Below are positions 17,609 through 26,470 of a stretch of 64,000 nucleotides of DNA, in pieces; the first letter of the stretch is position 1, and each line of letters opens with the position of its first letter. The notes below the pieces were generated by a model. The model saw nothing but the letters and a program-made list of their open reading frames with translations. It was not told the origin of the DNA and ran no database searches. The translations under genes were made by a program, and so were the position numbers. Source of the stretch: Nonomuraea gerenzanensis (lineage in GTDB: Bacteria; Actinomycetota; Actinomycetes; Streptosporangiales; Streptosporangiaceae); assembly GCF_020215645.1 (NCBI RefSeq), contig NZ_CP084058.1:6448001-6512000 (forward strand). Direction: 5' to 3'.

Positions 17609-19087
17609 ATGGCGATCGCTCGCCGGGACGTGCTCAGGCTGGGCGGCGCGGCCCTGCTGACCGGAGGGGCGGGCGCGGCACTCGGCGCCTGCGGCTCCAC
17701 GGCCACCTCCACGTTCGCGCTGCCCGGCAGGGCCGACCACGTGCTGCGGATCGGGACCGGCCTGGTCGAGCTGGCACCCGACACGGTCGTGTCCACCACG
17801 ACCTACAACGGCCGGTTCCCCGGCCCGCTGCTGCGGCTCACCGAGGGCCGCCCCGTCGTGGTGGACGTGCACAACGACACCGACACCCCCGAGCAGCTGC
17901 ACTGGCACGGCCAGATCGTGCCCGTGGACGTCGACGGCTCGGCCGAGGAGGGCACCCCGTACATCCCGGCCCACGGCATGCGGCGCCTGTCGTTCACCCC
18001 GGGCCCGGCGGGTTTCCGCTTCTACCACACCCACCTGGTGCCGCGCGACGACCTGTCGAAGGGCCAGTACAGCGGCCAGGTGGGGCCCGTCTACATCGAG
18101 CCCAGGGCCGACCTCGGCGCGTACGACCAGGAGGTGTTCCTGGTGCTGAAGGAGTTCCAGCCCGCCTTCAGCAGCGGCGGCGACATGGCGGCCGACTTCC
18201 TGGCCGGCGCGCCGGTGCCCGAGCTGCGGCGCAGGGGCGAGCAGGCGATGGCCGCGTCGCTGCGGCGCGGCATGCCGCACGGCTTCGAGGTCGGCTACAG
18301 CCTCTTCAGCGTCAACGGCCGCATGCTGGGCCACGGCGAGCCGATCAAGGTTAGGGCAGGGCAGCGGGTGCTGTTCCACGTGCTCAACGGCAGCGCCACC
18401 GAGATCCGCAGCCTGGCCCTGCCCGGGCACTCCTTCCGGGTCGTCGCGCTCGACGGGAACCCGGTGCCGCGGCCGGCCGAGGTGCCGGTGTTGTGGCTGG
18501 GCACCGCAGAACGCGTCTCGGCGATCGTGGAGATGAACCGTCCCGGCGTGTGGGTGCTGGGCGACCTGTCGGACGACGACCGGGGAGCCGGGATGGGCAC
18601 GGTGGTCGAGTACGCCGGGCGCACGGGCTCCCCGCGGTGGCGCGCGCCCGCCGCGTTCCGCTGGGACTACCGGGCCTTCGCCCGGCCCGGCGCCTCCGCC
18701 GTACGGCCCGATGAGGTGATCGACCTGCTGGTGGAGAAGCGCAACGCCGCCGACGAGGGGTTCAACGTCTGGACGATGAACGGCACCGCGTTCTCCATGC
18801 GCGCCAACGGACCGGTCCTGCCGATCGAGCGCGGCAAGCGCTACCGGGTGCGCCTGCGCAACGCCACCGACGACGTGCATCCCGTGCACCTGCACCGTCA
18901 CACGTTCGAGATCGCCCACGTCGCAGGCACGCCCGTCCACGGCCTGCTCAAGGACGTGGTCATGCTCGGCGGCTACCAGCGCCTCGACTTCGACTTCACC
19001 GCCGACCAGCCGGGGCTGTCGCTGTTCCACTGCCATCAGCAGCTGCACATGGACTACGGGTTCATGTTGCTGCTGCGCTGTTCCTGA
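17609..19087 (+). CDS. Exported multicopper oxidase
   Basis: This 492-aa oxidase has a Tat-like N-terminus (RRDVLRLGGAALLTGG) that also ends in a lipobox-like LGAC at about residue 30. It is probably exported folded and perhaps lipid-anchored. All four copper-ligand motifs are present: HWHGQ, FYHTHL, HPVHLHRHTF and FHCHQQLHMDYG. The last lacks the usual HCH-IxxHxxxGM wording but keeps the His/Cys set. Such enzymes oxidise phenols, metals or Cu(I) with reduction of O2 to water. ATG 17609 follows GGAGG. It precedes the YHS-domain protein by about 155 bp. Exact substrate unknown. Confidence 0.9.
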   Translation: MAIARRDVLRLGGAALLTGGAGAALGACGSTATSTFALPGRADHVLRIGTGLVELAPDTVVSTTTYNGRFPGPLLRLTEGRPVVVDVHNDTDTPEQLHWHGQIVPVDVDGSAEEGTPYIPAHGMRRLSFTPGPAGFRFYHTHLVPRDDLSKGQYSGQVGPVYIEPRADLGAYDQEVFLVLKEFQPAFSSGGDMAADFLAGAPVPELRRRGEQAMAASLRRGMPHGFEVGYSLFSVNGRMLGHGEPIKVRAGQRVLFHVLNGSATEIRSLALPGHSFRVVALDGNPVPRPAEVPVLWLGTAERVSAIVEMNRPGVWVLGDLSDDDRGAGMGTVVEYAGRTGSPRWRAPAAFRWDYRAFARPGASAVRPDEVIDLLVEKRNAADEGFNVWTMNGTAFSMRANGPVLPIERGKRYRVRLRNATDDVHPVHLHRHTFEIAHVAGTPVHGLLKDVVMLGGYQRLDFDFTADQPGLSLFHCHQQLHMDYGFMLLLRCS

Positions 19088-19242
19088 TCTTCGGTGGGTA
19101 CGAGCGGGGGCGCATGATCGCCGCACGCTACTCCCCTCGCGGTAGGCGGCGGATCGTCCGTCCGCCGGATGTCCCCGCATACCCTCCCAGGGCATCGTGG
19201 ACCTCGGCCGGGAAGTCCGTTCCGAGGGATTGGGGTGAGGTC

Positions 19243-19905
19243 ATGCTGCTGATCGAGGTCTTCGTGCCCGCGGGAGCCCTGCGTGCGGACGAGCGTCAGG
19301 CGCTGGGGCGCCTGCTCATCGACACGCTGATGTCCGAGGACGACAGCCACGCCATCGAGATCATCGACGCCGAGCGGCTGATCACGCAGGTGCTCGTGCA
19401 CGAGCCCGCCACCTGGGTGCTCGGTCAGCGGCCGGCCGCCGATCCGGCGGATCCGCCGCGTTATCTGGTACGGGTCACGGTCCCGGCGTCGTGGCGCAGG
19501 GAGATGTGCGAGGAGGTGGTCACCATGGTCACCGACGCCCTGGCCGAGACCGAGCGGCAGGCCGGTCGCGATCCGGGGCGGGTGCGGCGCGAACCGCACG
19601 CGGTGGTCCTCGTCGAAGGGGTCAGCGAGGGTGGCATCGGGATCCATGGCAAGGCCATGAGCACCTTGGAGCTGACCGAGCTCATCTCCCGCCCCTACCG
19701 GGACCGTACCGCCGGCCAGGAGGCGCCGGCCGGGGCGGCGGGCAAGCTGATCGACCCGATCTGCGGCATGAGCGTGGAACCTGACTCGCCGATCACCCTC
19801 GTGCACGAAGGCACCTTGTACGGTTTCTGCCACGGTCTGTGCCGCCGGGCCTTCGCGGACGAGCACGGCCTGACGCCCGCCGGGGAGCACCCTCCGACCG
19901 CCTGA
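19243..19905 (+). CDS. Tautomerase-like domain fused to a C-terminal YHS metal-binding domain
   Basis: This 220-aa protein starts at ATG 19243 right behind GGGGTGAGG. Residues 1-150 look like a tandem 4-oxalocrotonate-tautomerase-type domain (repeated beta-alpha-beta units, LLIEVFVPAGAL and LVRVTVPASWRREMCEEVVTMVTDAL, then VVLVEGVSEGGIGIHGKAM); this part is a tentative call. Residues about 168-215 are a YHS domain (DPICGMSVEPDSPITLVHEGTLYGFCHGLCRRAFA) with four Cys/His candidate ligands, as in copper/heavy-metal handling proteins. The multicopper oxidase upstream supports a metal or redox role. It lies 136 bases before the DosR-like regulator. Confidence 0.7.
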   Translation: MLLIEVFVPAGALRADERQALGRLLIDTLMSEDDSHAIEIIDAERLITQVLVHEPATWVLGQRPAADPADPPRYLVRVTVPASWRREMCEEVVTMVTDALAETERQAGRDPGRVRREPHAVVLVEGVSEGGIGIHGKAMSTLELTELISRPYRDRTAGQEAPAGAAGKLIDPICGMSVEPDSPITLVHEGTLYGFCHGLCRRAFADEHGLTPAGEHPPTA

Positions 19906-19992
19906 ACGGGCGGGCGTGCAGCGCCTGACGCGGCGGGAGAGCACGGCCTGACGGGTGGGCGGGCACGGCGGGACCTTCGGCCGGCCGCTTGG

Positions 19993-20006
19993 GGGACTTT
20001 GGTCCT
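19993..20006. promoter_or_regulatory. DosR/DevR-type box upstream of the response regulator
   Basis: GGGACTTTGGTCCT matches 12 of 14 positions of the core of the DosR motif (GGGACTWWAGTCCC) and is flanked by TTGG as in the full motif. It lies 35 bases upstream of the ATG of a DosR-like regulator, so autoregulation is likely. The match is by eye. Confidence 0.6.
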
Positions 20007-20041
20007 ACCGTGCAGGTCAGCGCCTCGGTAGCGTCAGCGGC

Positions 20042-20683
20042 ATGATTCGGGTGTTCCTGCTCGACGACCACGAGGTCGTCCGCCGTGGCGTCGCCGCCCT
20101 GCTCGACTCCGAGGACGACATCGAGGTGATCGGCGAGGCGGGCACCGCCGAATCCGCCATCGCGCGCATCCCCGCACTCGTGCCGGACGTGGCGGTGCTG
20201 GACGTGCGGCTGCCCGACGGCAACGGCGTGGACGTCTGCCGCGAGGTGCGCTCACGGGTGCCGGGCCTGGCGTGCCTGATGCTGACCTCGTTCGCCGACG
20301 ACGACGCCCTGTTCGACGCCGTGATGGCCGGAGCCTCAGGCTACGTGCTCAAGCAGATCCACGGCTCCGACCTGGTGGGCGCCGTGCGCACGGTCGCCTC
20401 CGGCCAGTCGCTGCTCGACCCGCAGACCACCGCCGCCATGCTCCAGCGGCTGCGCGACCAGGCCGCCAGGAAGGACCCCCTCGCCGCGCTCACCGACCAG
20501 GAACGGCAGATCCTCGACCTCATCGGTGAGGGGCTGACGAACCGGCAGATCGGCGAGCGCATGTTCCTGGCCGAGAAGACGGTCAAGAACTACGTCTCCA
20601 ACCTGCTGTCCAAACTCGACATGCAGCGCCGCACCCAGGCCGCCGCCCTGGCCGCCCGATTGCGGGCCGGCCGTGAGGCGTGA
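20042..20683 (+). CDS. NarL/FixJ-family response regulator, DosR/DevR-like
   Basis: This 213-aa response regulator has a receiver domain with Asp54 in VAVLDVRLPDG, acidic residues DDH at 8-10, Thr in MLTSF, and Lys in YVLKQIHG. The C-terminal LuxR-type HTH reads LTDQERQILDLIGEGLTNRQIGERMFLAEKTVKNYVSNLLSKL. Overall wording is close to mycobacterial DosR (LLDDHEVVRRGV, TVKNYVSNLL), a regulator of responses to hypoxia, NO or CO. No sensor kinase is adjacent, so a GAF-type DevS partner must be elsewhere. A DosR-like box precedes it, and a similar palindrome precedes the universal stress protein gene in this window, consistent with a small regulon. Confidence 0.9.
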   Translation: MIRVFLLDDHEVVRRGVAALLDSEDDIEVIGEAGTAESAIARIPALVPDVAVLDVRLPDGNGVDVCREVRSRVPGLACLMLTSFADDDALFDAVMAGASGYVLKQIHGSDLVGAVRTVASGQSLLDPQTTAAMLQRLRDQAARKDPLAALTDQERQILDLIGEGLTNRQIGERMFLAEKTVKNYVSNLLSKLDMQRRTQAAALAARLRAGREA

Positions 20684-20854
20684 CCCCGGGCGCGCGGGCG
20701 CAGCTCTCCCCTGGCGTCCGCAGCAGCCGGTCGGCCTCGGCGCCGGCTCGGCCCGCGCCGGTGCGGCGTGGATCAGCCGGCGGCGCGGCTCGATGTACTG
20801 CTCGCGGTAGGTGGCCGGCAGCGACGCCGGTGTGGCGCCGCGTTCCCGCCGTCG

Positions 20855-21544
20855 CTAGGCGGAGTCCGGGCCGTAGAGCTCGGCGATGGTCTTGGAGCCG
20901 GCCCATCCGCTGTAGGTGGGCGACTTCGGCCAGCCCTCGGGCGAGTCCTGCCACTCCTCCTGCCGCCCGTACGGCAGCACGTCGATCAGCGGGAAGGTGT
21001 GGCTGAGCTGCTCGGTGCCCCGGCCGTTGGTGTGCCAGGTGCGGTACACGGTCTCACCGTCGCGCAGGAACACGTTGACGGCGAAGCCGCCGCCGGGAGG
21101 GGCGCCGACGTCCGCGCCGAACGGGCTGTTCGCGGTGGAGTACCAGGTCATCTCGTTGCCGACGCGGCGCTTGTAGGCGAGCGCCTCGTCGATGGGGCCC
21201 TGGGTGACGATGACGAACCGGGCGTCGTAGTTGTCCAGGAAGTGCAGCCGGGTGAACTGCGAGGTGAAGCCGGTGCAGCCCCCGCACTGCCACTCCTCGC
21301 CCGGGAACCACATGTGGTTGTAGACGATGAGCTGTCTCTTGCCCTCGAAGACGTCGGCGAGCCGGACGGGGCCGTTCTCGCCCTCCAGGGTGTAGTCCGG
21401 CATCCGGACCATGGGCAGGCGGCGGCGCTGGGCGGCGATGGCGTCGAGCTCCCTGGTCGCGGCCTTCTCCCTGGCGCGCAGCGCGTCGAGCTCGCGCTGC
21501 CAGGTGTCGGTGTCGACGACGGGCGGTAGTGCGTTCGCGCTCAT
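20855..21544 (-). CDS. DUF899 thioredoxin-like protein
   Basis: This 229-aa protein matches the DUF899 (AhpC/thioredoxin-like) family: N-terminal helix with REKAATRELDAIAAQRRRLPMV, then LADVFEGKRQLIVYNHMWFP, the ECQ-like CGGCTGFTSQ segment with two Cys, and terminal YGRQEEWQDSPEGWPKSPTYSGW. Members are predicted cytosolic redox proteins with no proven reaction. ATG 21544 lies near a GAGGGA Shine-Dalgarno. It stands alone between the DosR-like gene (convergent) and an LLM oxidoreductase gene on the same strand. Confidence 0.85.
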   Translation of the reverse strand: MSANALPPVVDTDTWQRELDALRAREKAATRELDAIAAQRRRLPMVRMPDYTLEGENGPVRLADVFEGKRQLIVYNHMWFPGEEWQCGGCTGFTSQFTRLHFLDNYDARFVIVTQGPIDEALAYKRRVGNEMTWYSTANSPFGADVGAPPGGGFAVNVFLRDGETVYRTWHTNGRGTEQLSHTFPLIDVLPYGRQEEWQDSPEGWPKSPTYSGWAGSKTIAELYGPDSA

Positions 21545-21609
21545 GATCCCTCACTGGTTCGTTCGGAGCGTGCACGTGCGCAGGGATAGACCTCGCCCGG
21601 CCGCGGAAC

Positions 21610-22587
21610 TCATCGCAGCTGCGGCATGACCTTCTCGCCGAACAGCCGGATCGCGGCGAGCACCTCGTCGCGTGGCAGGCCGCCGATGTCGATCAGCACC
21701 AGGTGCGCGTCCAGGCCCAGCAGCTTGCGCTGCGCGTTGAGCCGGTCGGCGACCTCGCTGGGGTCGCCGCAGATCGCCGCGCCCTCCATCAGCGCGTCGA
21801 TGTCGATCGCCCGGCCGTCGCCCCGCCACGGGCTGGCGAACGAGGCGTACGCCTCCAGGTAGGGCCGCCACCGCTCCCGGGCACCGCGCTCGGCGACGAA
21901 CACGTGGCTGGGCAGCGCCACCCGGCCCGGCCCGTACCGCCGGTAGCCGGCCACCACGTCCACGTAGACGCCGGGGTCGCGCAGGGTGCTGGGCAGCATG
22001 AGCGGCAGGCCCAGCTCGGCGGCGAAGTCGGCGGAGGCCGCCGAGCCGCTGCCGACCCACAACGTCGGGTGGGGCCGCTGGATGGGGCGGGGCGTGGTGG
22101 TCACGTTCGCCAGCGGGCTGCGGAACGTGCCGCGCCAGGTGACGTCCTCCTCCTGCAACAGCTTCAGCAGCAGGCGCAGGTACTCGTGTAACCGGGGCCG
22201 CAGGTCGGACGCGGTGATGCCGAAGGCGACGTCGGTCTCCTTGGACACGCCTCTGGCCACGATCAGCTCGGCCCGCCCGCCGGACAGCACGTCGAGGGTG
22301 GCGAGCTCCTCGGCGACGCGTACGGGGTCGTGGTGGGCCAGCAGCGTGACACCGGTGGACAGCCGCAGCCTGGACGTGCGGGCGGCGATGGTGGCGAGCA
22401 GCAGCTCAGGCGCGGAGATGATGTAACGGGTGAAGTGGTGCTCACCGACGGCGACGCCGGTGAACCCGGCCTCCTCGGCCGCGACGGCCTGCTCGACGAT
22501 GGCTCGGATGCGCTCTGGCTCGGAAGGTGCTCGTCCGGTACGTGGATCCGGCAGATGATCCCCCAGGATCAGCAGGTAGACCTCCAC
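21610..22587 (-). CDS. LLM-class flavin-dependent oxidoreductase
   Basis: This 325-aa protein is a luciferase-like monooxygenase (F420- or FMN-dependent barrel). Family signs: GFTGVAVGEHHFTRYIISAPELLLATIAARTSRLRLSTGVTLL near the N-terminus, then VRVAEELATLDVLSGGRAELIVARG and a C-terminal GDPSEVADRLN. The cofactor and substrate cannot be told. The start is taken as GTG 22587 because the frame upstream is antisense-like Arg/Pro/Gly sequence; its Shine-Dalgarno is weak. Its start is only 11 bases beyond the SDR stop, on the same strand, so the two form an operon. Confidence 0.85.
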   Translation of the reverse strand: MEVYLLILGDHLPDPRTGRAPSEPERIRAIVEQAVAAEEAGFTGVAVGEHHFTRYIISAPELLLATIAARTSRLRLSTGVTLLAHHDPVRVAEELATLDVLSGGRAELIVARGVSKETDVAFGITASDLRPRLHEYLRLLLKLLQEEDVTWRGTFRSPLANVTTTPRPIQRPHPTLWVGSGSAASADFAAELGLPLMLPSTLRDPGVYVDVVAGYRRYGPGRVALPSHVFVAERGARERWRPYLEAYASFASPWRGDGRAIDIDALMEGAAICGDPSEVADRLNAQRKLLGLDAHLVLIDIGGLPRDEVLAAIRLFGEKVMPQLR

Positions 22588-22598
22588 AGATCTGGACT

Positions 22599-23552
22599 CT
22601 ACCCGCCGATCGTCCGGTGCCGGCGGGACGAGCCTGCCGCGGGCAGGTCGTAGGTGACGCCGGTGCGGCGTTCGGACAGCCGCCACAGATCCGCGGCGGT
22701 CGCGGCGTCGCGGATGGCGCGCTCCCGCGTCCTGCGGGTCGGCTCGCCCCGCAGTTGCAGCGGGCCGTCGGGGACGATGTAGCTGCCGCCGGGCAGATCC
22801 GGCACGGTCGCCGCGTACAGGGAGGTCCGCGCCCCCTCCGAGACCGGGCGGAAGGCCACCCGGATCAGCAGCCGGACGAGGGTCGCGTACAGCCGTCCCC
22901 TGCTGCTGTTGGCGCCGCCGGTGAGCACGCCGGTGCGGGTGAGGCCGGGCGCGACGGCCATGCTGCGCAGCCGCAGCCCGGCGGCGTCGGCGCGGCGCTG
23001 CAACTCCACGGCGAAGTAGAGGTTGGCGCGCTTGGACTGCACGTACGCGAACGCCGCCCGGTAACCGCGCTCGGCGTCGAGGTTGCCCAGGTCGAAGCGG
23101 GCGAACCGCTGCCCCTCGCTGCTCACGGTGACCACGCGGGGATCGAGCGCGGCCAGCAGGTGCGGCAGCAGCAGGCCGGTCAGCGCGAACGTGCCCAGAT
23201 GGTTGACGCCGAACTGCGACTCGAACCCGTCGGCCGTCCTGGCGTAGGGCACCATCGCCACCCCCGCGTTGTTCACCAGCAGGTCGAGCCGGTCGTGCCG
23301 CCAGCCGGCGGCGAACTCCCTGATCGAGGCGAGGCTGCCGAGATCCACCCGGCCCAGCTCGAGCCGCGCGCCGGGCACCTCGTCCCGCATGCGGGCCAGG
23401 GCTGCCCCGCCGCGTCCCGGGTCGCGGCAGGCCAGCACGACGTGGGCGCCGTGGCGGGCCAGCTCGCGGGCGGTGACGTAGCCGATGCCGCTGTTGGCGC
23501 CGGTCACCATCGCGATGCGGCCGGTCTGGTCGGGGATGGCGGGGTTGCGCAT
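22599..23552 (-). CDS. Short-chain dehydrogenase/reductase
   Basis: This 317-aa SDR shows the Rossmann TGANSGIG motif (about residues 17-24), NNAG, a Ser in VTVSSEG and the active-site YVQSK (Tyr-x-x-x-Lys). The sequence is closest to the retinol-dehydrogenase/WW-domain-oxidoreductase-like SDRs. These are NADP-dependent and act on varied alcohols or ketones. ATG 23552 follows CTAGGTGG. It is divergent from a TetR gene over a 97-bp region holding two ATCGCAAC operators, and is followed by the LLM oxidoreductase. The pair probably forms a TetR-controlled oxidoreductive detoxification unit. Confidence 0.88.
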   Translation of the reverse strand: MRNPAIPDQTGRIAMVTGANSGIGYVTARELARHGAHVVLACRDPGRGGAALARMRDEVPGARLELGRVDLGSLASIREFAAGWRHDRLDLLVNNAGVAMVPYARTADGFESQFGVNHLGTFALTGLLLPHLLAALDPRVVTVSSEGQRFARFDLGNLDAERGYRAAFAYVQSKRANLYFAVELQRRADAAGLRLRSMAVAPGLTRTGVLTGGANSSRGRLYATLVRLLIRVAFRPVSEGARTSLYAATVPDLPGGSYIVPDGPLQLRGEPTRRTRERAIRDAATAADLWRLSERRTGVTYDLPAAGSSRRHRTIGG

Positions 23553-23579
23553 GATGGGCCACCTAGGAGATCGGGAACG

Positions 23580-23651
23580 TATCGCAACTTCGTGTTGCGA
23601 TAGCCTGATCGTGCCATCCGTATCCGACATATCGCAACTCGGAGTTGCAAT
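23580..23651. promoter_or_regulatory. Two TetR-type operators between SDR and TetR genes
   Basis: Site 1 (23580-23602) is a perfect inverted repeat, TATCGCAAC, 5-bp spacer, GTTGCGATA. Site 2 (23631-23651) repeats ATCGCAAC, 5-bp spacer, GTTGCAAT with one mismatch. Site 2 covers the Shine-Dalgarno and the first two bases of the TetR start codon, so bound repressor would block its own expression directly. Site 1 covers the promoter side of the SDR gene. Confidence 0.75.
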
Positions 23652-24291
23652 GCAGCCTGATCCTTCCCCGTCCCCTGCCTCTGGCAGGCCGCCGGTCGGG
23701 CGCGGCGCCAAGGTGCGCGCCGCCGTCCATGCCGCCACCCTCGCCGAGCTCGTGGACAGGGGCTACGCCGAGCTGACCGTGGAGCACGTCGCCCAGCGCG
23801 CCGGGGTGCACAAGACGACGGTGTACCGGCGGTGGAAGGACCGGGAGAGCCTGATCACCGACGCGCTGGCCGAGCACATGGCGATGGACATCCCCGTCCC
23901 CGACACCGGCGCGATCGAGACCGACCTGCGGGCGCTGGCGCGCTCACTCGTCCAGACGTTCACCAGCCCCACCGGGCAGGCCCTCCTCGCCGCCATGTTC
24001 ACCGACGCGGCCCGCCTGCCCGAGATCGCGGCGGCCCGGCGGCAGGTGTTCGACGACCGGCTCGCCAGGGCGGAGCCGGTGGTGGCGCGTGCCGTCTCAC
24101 GGGGTGAGCTGCCTCGGGACACCGATCCCGGCGAAGTGCTGAAGACCCTGGCCGCGCCGATCTACCTGCGCCTGCTCGTCACCGGCGACCCGGTGGACGA
24201 GGCCACCGCCGACCGGGCCGCTCTCGTCACGCTGGCCGCCGCCCGCGCCGGCGCCTGCGGGCGATCGCTCCCGCCCGCGGCCACGCCATGA
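23650..24291 (+). CDS. TetR/AcrR-family transcriptional regulator
   Basis: This 213-aa TetR regulator has its HTH at about residues 20-65 (AVHAATLAELVDRGYAELTVEHVAQRAGVHKTTVYRRWKDRESLI) and a C-terminal TetR_C domain (RALARSLVQTFTSPTGQALLAAMF). ATG 23650 is chosen because CGGAG precedes it and the HTH starts soon after; the longer frame crosses the operator region. It almost surely controls the divergent SDR-LLM operon through two ATCGCAAC palindromes, one of which overlaps its own start. Confidence 0.9.
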   Translation: MQPDPSPSPASGRPPVGRGAKVRAAVHAATLAELVDRGYAELTVEHVAQRAGVHKTTVYRRWKDRESLITDALAEHMAMDIPVPDTGAIETDLRALARSLVQTFTSPTGQALLAAMFTDAARLPEIAAARRQVFDDRLARAEPVVARAVSRGELPRDTDPGEVLKTLAAPIYLRLLVTGDPVDEATADRAALVTLAAARAGACGRSLPPAATP

Positions 24292-24331
24292 TCTGCTCCG
24301 GCGCGGCGGACGGGACGCGCGCGGTGCTGCC

Positions 24332-25120
24332 ATGAGCTGGTGGCAAGGTCTCCTAGGTTTCACGTCGGGCCTGGTGATCGCCATCGTGACCGCCCCCGTC
24401 GGCGTCTCGGGCGCCGTGTTCCTGCTGCCCGTCCAGCTCAGCGTGCTCGGCGTGCCGAGCCCGGCCGTGACCCCCACCAACCTGCTCTACAACGTCGTGG
24501 CCACCCCGGGCGCACTCCTGCGCTACCTGGGGCGCGGCCAGCTCGGCGGCCCGCTGACCCGGCTGCTGGTGGCCGGGACCCTGCCGGGCGTGGTCGCCGG
24601 CGCGCTCGTGCGCGTCTTCCTGCTCCCCGGCCCGCAGGTGTTCCGCCTCCTGGTCGCCGGCTTGCTCCTGCCGCTGGGCCTGTGGCTGTGGGTACGCACG
24701 CTGCGCCCGCCCCGCCGTCCCGGCACCGTGGTCGACCCCGCCCCGCGTGCGGTCGTCGTACTGGGGTTCTGTGTGGGCGTCGCGGGCGGGATCTACGGCA
24801 TCGGCGGCGGGTCGCTGCTGGGGCCGATCCTGGCCGGTCGCGGGCTGCCGGTCGCCAGGGTGGCGCCCGCCGCGCTCGCCTCGACGTTCCTCACCTCGAT
24901 CGCCGGGGCGCTCACCTACGCCGTCCTGGCGCTGAGCGCTCCCGGCGACATCGCGCCCGAGTGGGCGCTGGGGCTGGCGTGCGGGGCCGGCGGGCTGATC
25001 GGCGGGTACGCGGGCGCGCACCTGCAGCCGCGCCTGCCCGAGCGCGGGCTGCGGCTGCTGCTGGGCGGCCTGGCCGTCGCGCTGGCCCTCCTCTACGCCG
25101 CCCAGGCGCTCAGCGGCTGA
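24332..25120 (+). CDS. TauE/SafE-family membrane exporter
   Basis: This 262-aa membrane protein has about eight hydrophobic segments in two halves. Both halves carry the family's Gly-rich turn (VTAPVGVSGAVFLLP and GVAGGIYGIGGGSLLGPIL). Members export sulfite, sulfoacetate or related organosulfonates, or act as general anion permeases. ATG 24332 lies 40 bases after the TetR stop, so it may be read from the same promoter. The substrate cannot be read from the sequence. Confidence 0.88.
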   Translation: MSWWQGLLGFTSGLVIAIVTAPVGVSGAVFLLPVQLSVLGVPSPAVTPTNLLYNVVATPGALLRYLGRGQLGGPLTRLLVAGTLPGVVAGALVRVFLLPGPQVFRLLVAGLLLPLGLWLWVRTLRPPRRPGTVVDPAPRAVVVLGFCVGVAGGIYGIGGGSLLGPILAGRGLPVARVAPAALASTFLTSIAGALTYAVLALSAPGDIAPEWALGLACGAGGLIGGYAGAHLQPRLPERGLRLLLGGLAVALALLYAAQALSG

Positions 25121-25252
25121 GCCGCGCGCACATGCCGTACAAGGGGCGATACCGGTCGTGCGGGCCCGTTCCCGGGACAGGGCCCGCGGAGATCCCGTAC
25201 GGTGGCGCGTTGACGATCGGCCAAGCCCGCCAGCCTTCCGGAGCCCTGATTC

Positions 25253-26290
25253 ATGCGAACCGCCGCGGCGATCCTCTCCTTCGTCCTCGCCATCGCCCTT
25301 CTGCCCGTCCGGTCTGCCGCCGCCACCCAGACCGCCGCCCCGGCACTGCCAGGAGGGAAGAGCACGTTCGTGGTCTCGCAGGGCCACCTCAAGGCCGCGT
25401 CCCGGCAGAACTGGGTGCGTCTCGGCAGCTACCGCTTCGCCGCGAACGGCACGGTCAGCGCCTCCATGTACCTGTGGTGGCAGCGCCGTCCCGAGGCCAG
25501 GCAGCGCACCGGGATGGTGCCCGACCAGGGCTGCACCACCAAGGCGGGCGGCTCGGCCACGCGCGCCCGCACCTGCCGGGTGCTCACCGCGGGCGGCTTC
25601 ACCGGCGCCCCGGACGAGAGCCGCGCGGGGACGTACACGATGGCGGGCGACGTCCTGACCATCCGCTGGAAGATCGCCCAGACGTGGACGGAGCAGTGGA
25701 ACGTGCGCCGCTCCCCCGACGGCAAGCTGGCCCGCCTCGATCTCAGGCGGAGCACCCTCGCCACGCACGGGTACGGCTACGGCAGCAACGCCGCGATCGG
25801 CACCCGGCGCGCGATGAGCTCGGTCAAGGCGTTCCCGGGCTCGCTCAGGCAGGATCTGACGAGCTGGGCCGGCGGCAAGCTCGTCACCTCCGGCAACCAG
25901 CCGTTCAGCCACTCCGCCTTCCGTGCCTGCGCCACCACGACCTCGTGCCTGACGTACCTGCAGCCGTCCTCGCGCGGCGCCTGCCAGAAGTCGGGCGGCT
26001 GCCCCCGCTACGGCGGCGGGACGAAGGCCGGCGTCAGCTCCATCCAGTACTACCTGACGAAGATCTCCGACTCCGACCGCCGCGACACGATGTGGCACTG
26101 GTGCACCTGCCTGGCGATGGAGCGCCGCGAGTTCTGCTACACCGGCAACTCCCACGTCAAGCCGCTCATGCAGATCGTCGACGACGACGGCGCGTTCCGC
26201 GGCTGGGTGGGCGCCGAGGCGTCCTTCTCGACGGGGGCGTCGCGGGCGGCGGACATGCTGGCGGTGTTCCGCCTCACGGACTTCCGCTGA
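25253..26290 (+). CDS. Secreted protein of unknown function, cysteine-containing
   Basis: This 345-aa protein has a signal peptide (MRTAAAILSFVLAIALLPVRSAAA). The mature part is rich in Trp, Tyr, Ser and Thr and holds about ten Cys, including close groups SGGCPRYGGG, WHWCTCLAM and REFCYTG. This suggests an extracellular disulfide-stabilised beta fold. I recognise no catalytic motif. ATG 25253 follows CCGGAG. It stands alone, with a 132-bp gap after the exporter. Confidence 0.75.
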   Translation: MRTAAAILSFVLAIALLPVRSAAATQTAAPALPGGKSTFVVSQGHLKAASRQNWVRLGSYRFAANGTVSASMYLWWQRRPEARQRTGMVPDQGCTTKAGGSATRARTCRVLTAGGFTGAPDESRAGTYTMAGDVLTIRWKIAQTWTEQWNVRRSPDGKLARLDLRRSTLATHGYGYGSNAAIGTRRAMSSVKAFPGSLRQDLTSWAGGKLVTSGNQPFSHSAFRACATTTSCLTYLQPSSRGACQKSGGCPRYGGGTKAGVSSIQYYLTKISDSDRRDTMWHWCTCLAMERREFCYTGNSHVKPLMQIVDDDGAFRGWVGAEASFSTGASRAADMLAVFRLTDFR

Positions 26291-26470
26291 ACGGGCGGCT
26301 CACGTGGTCCTGCACGTCCCGCGGTGGAATCCGGTCACCGTGGCGCCCTCGGCCATGAGGCCGCCCAGCCCGAACACGGCGTCCCTCGCCACCAACGGCA
26401 GGCGTGTCACCCGCCGGGCCGCTGATCCGGCGTGCGAAGGCACCGGCGACGCAGGAGGCAGGGGCGCGGG

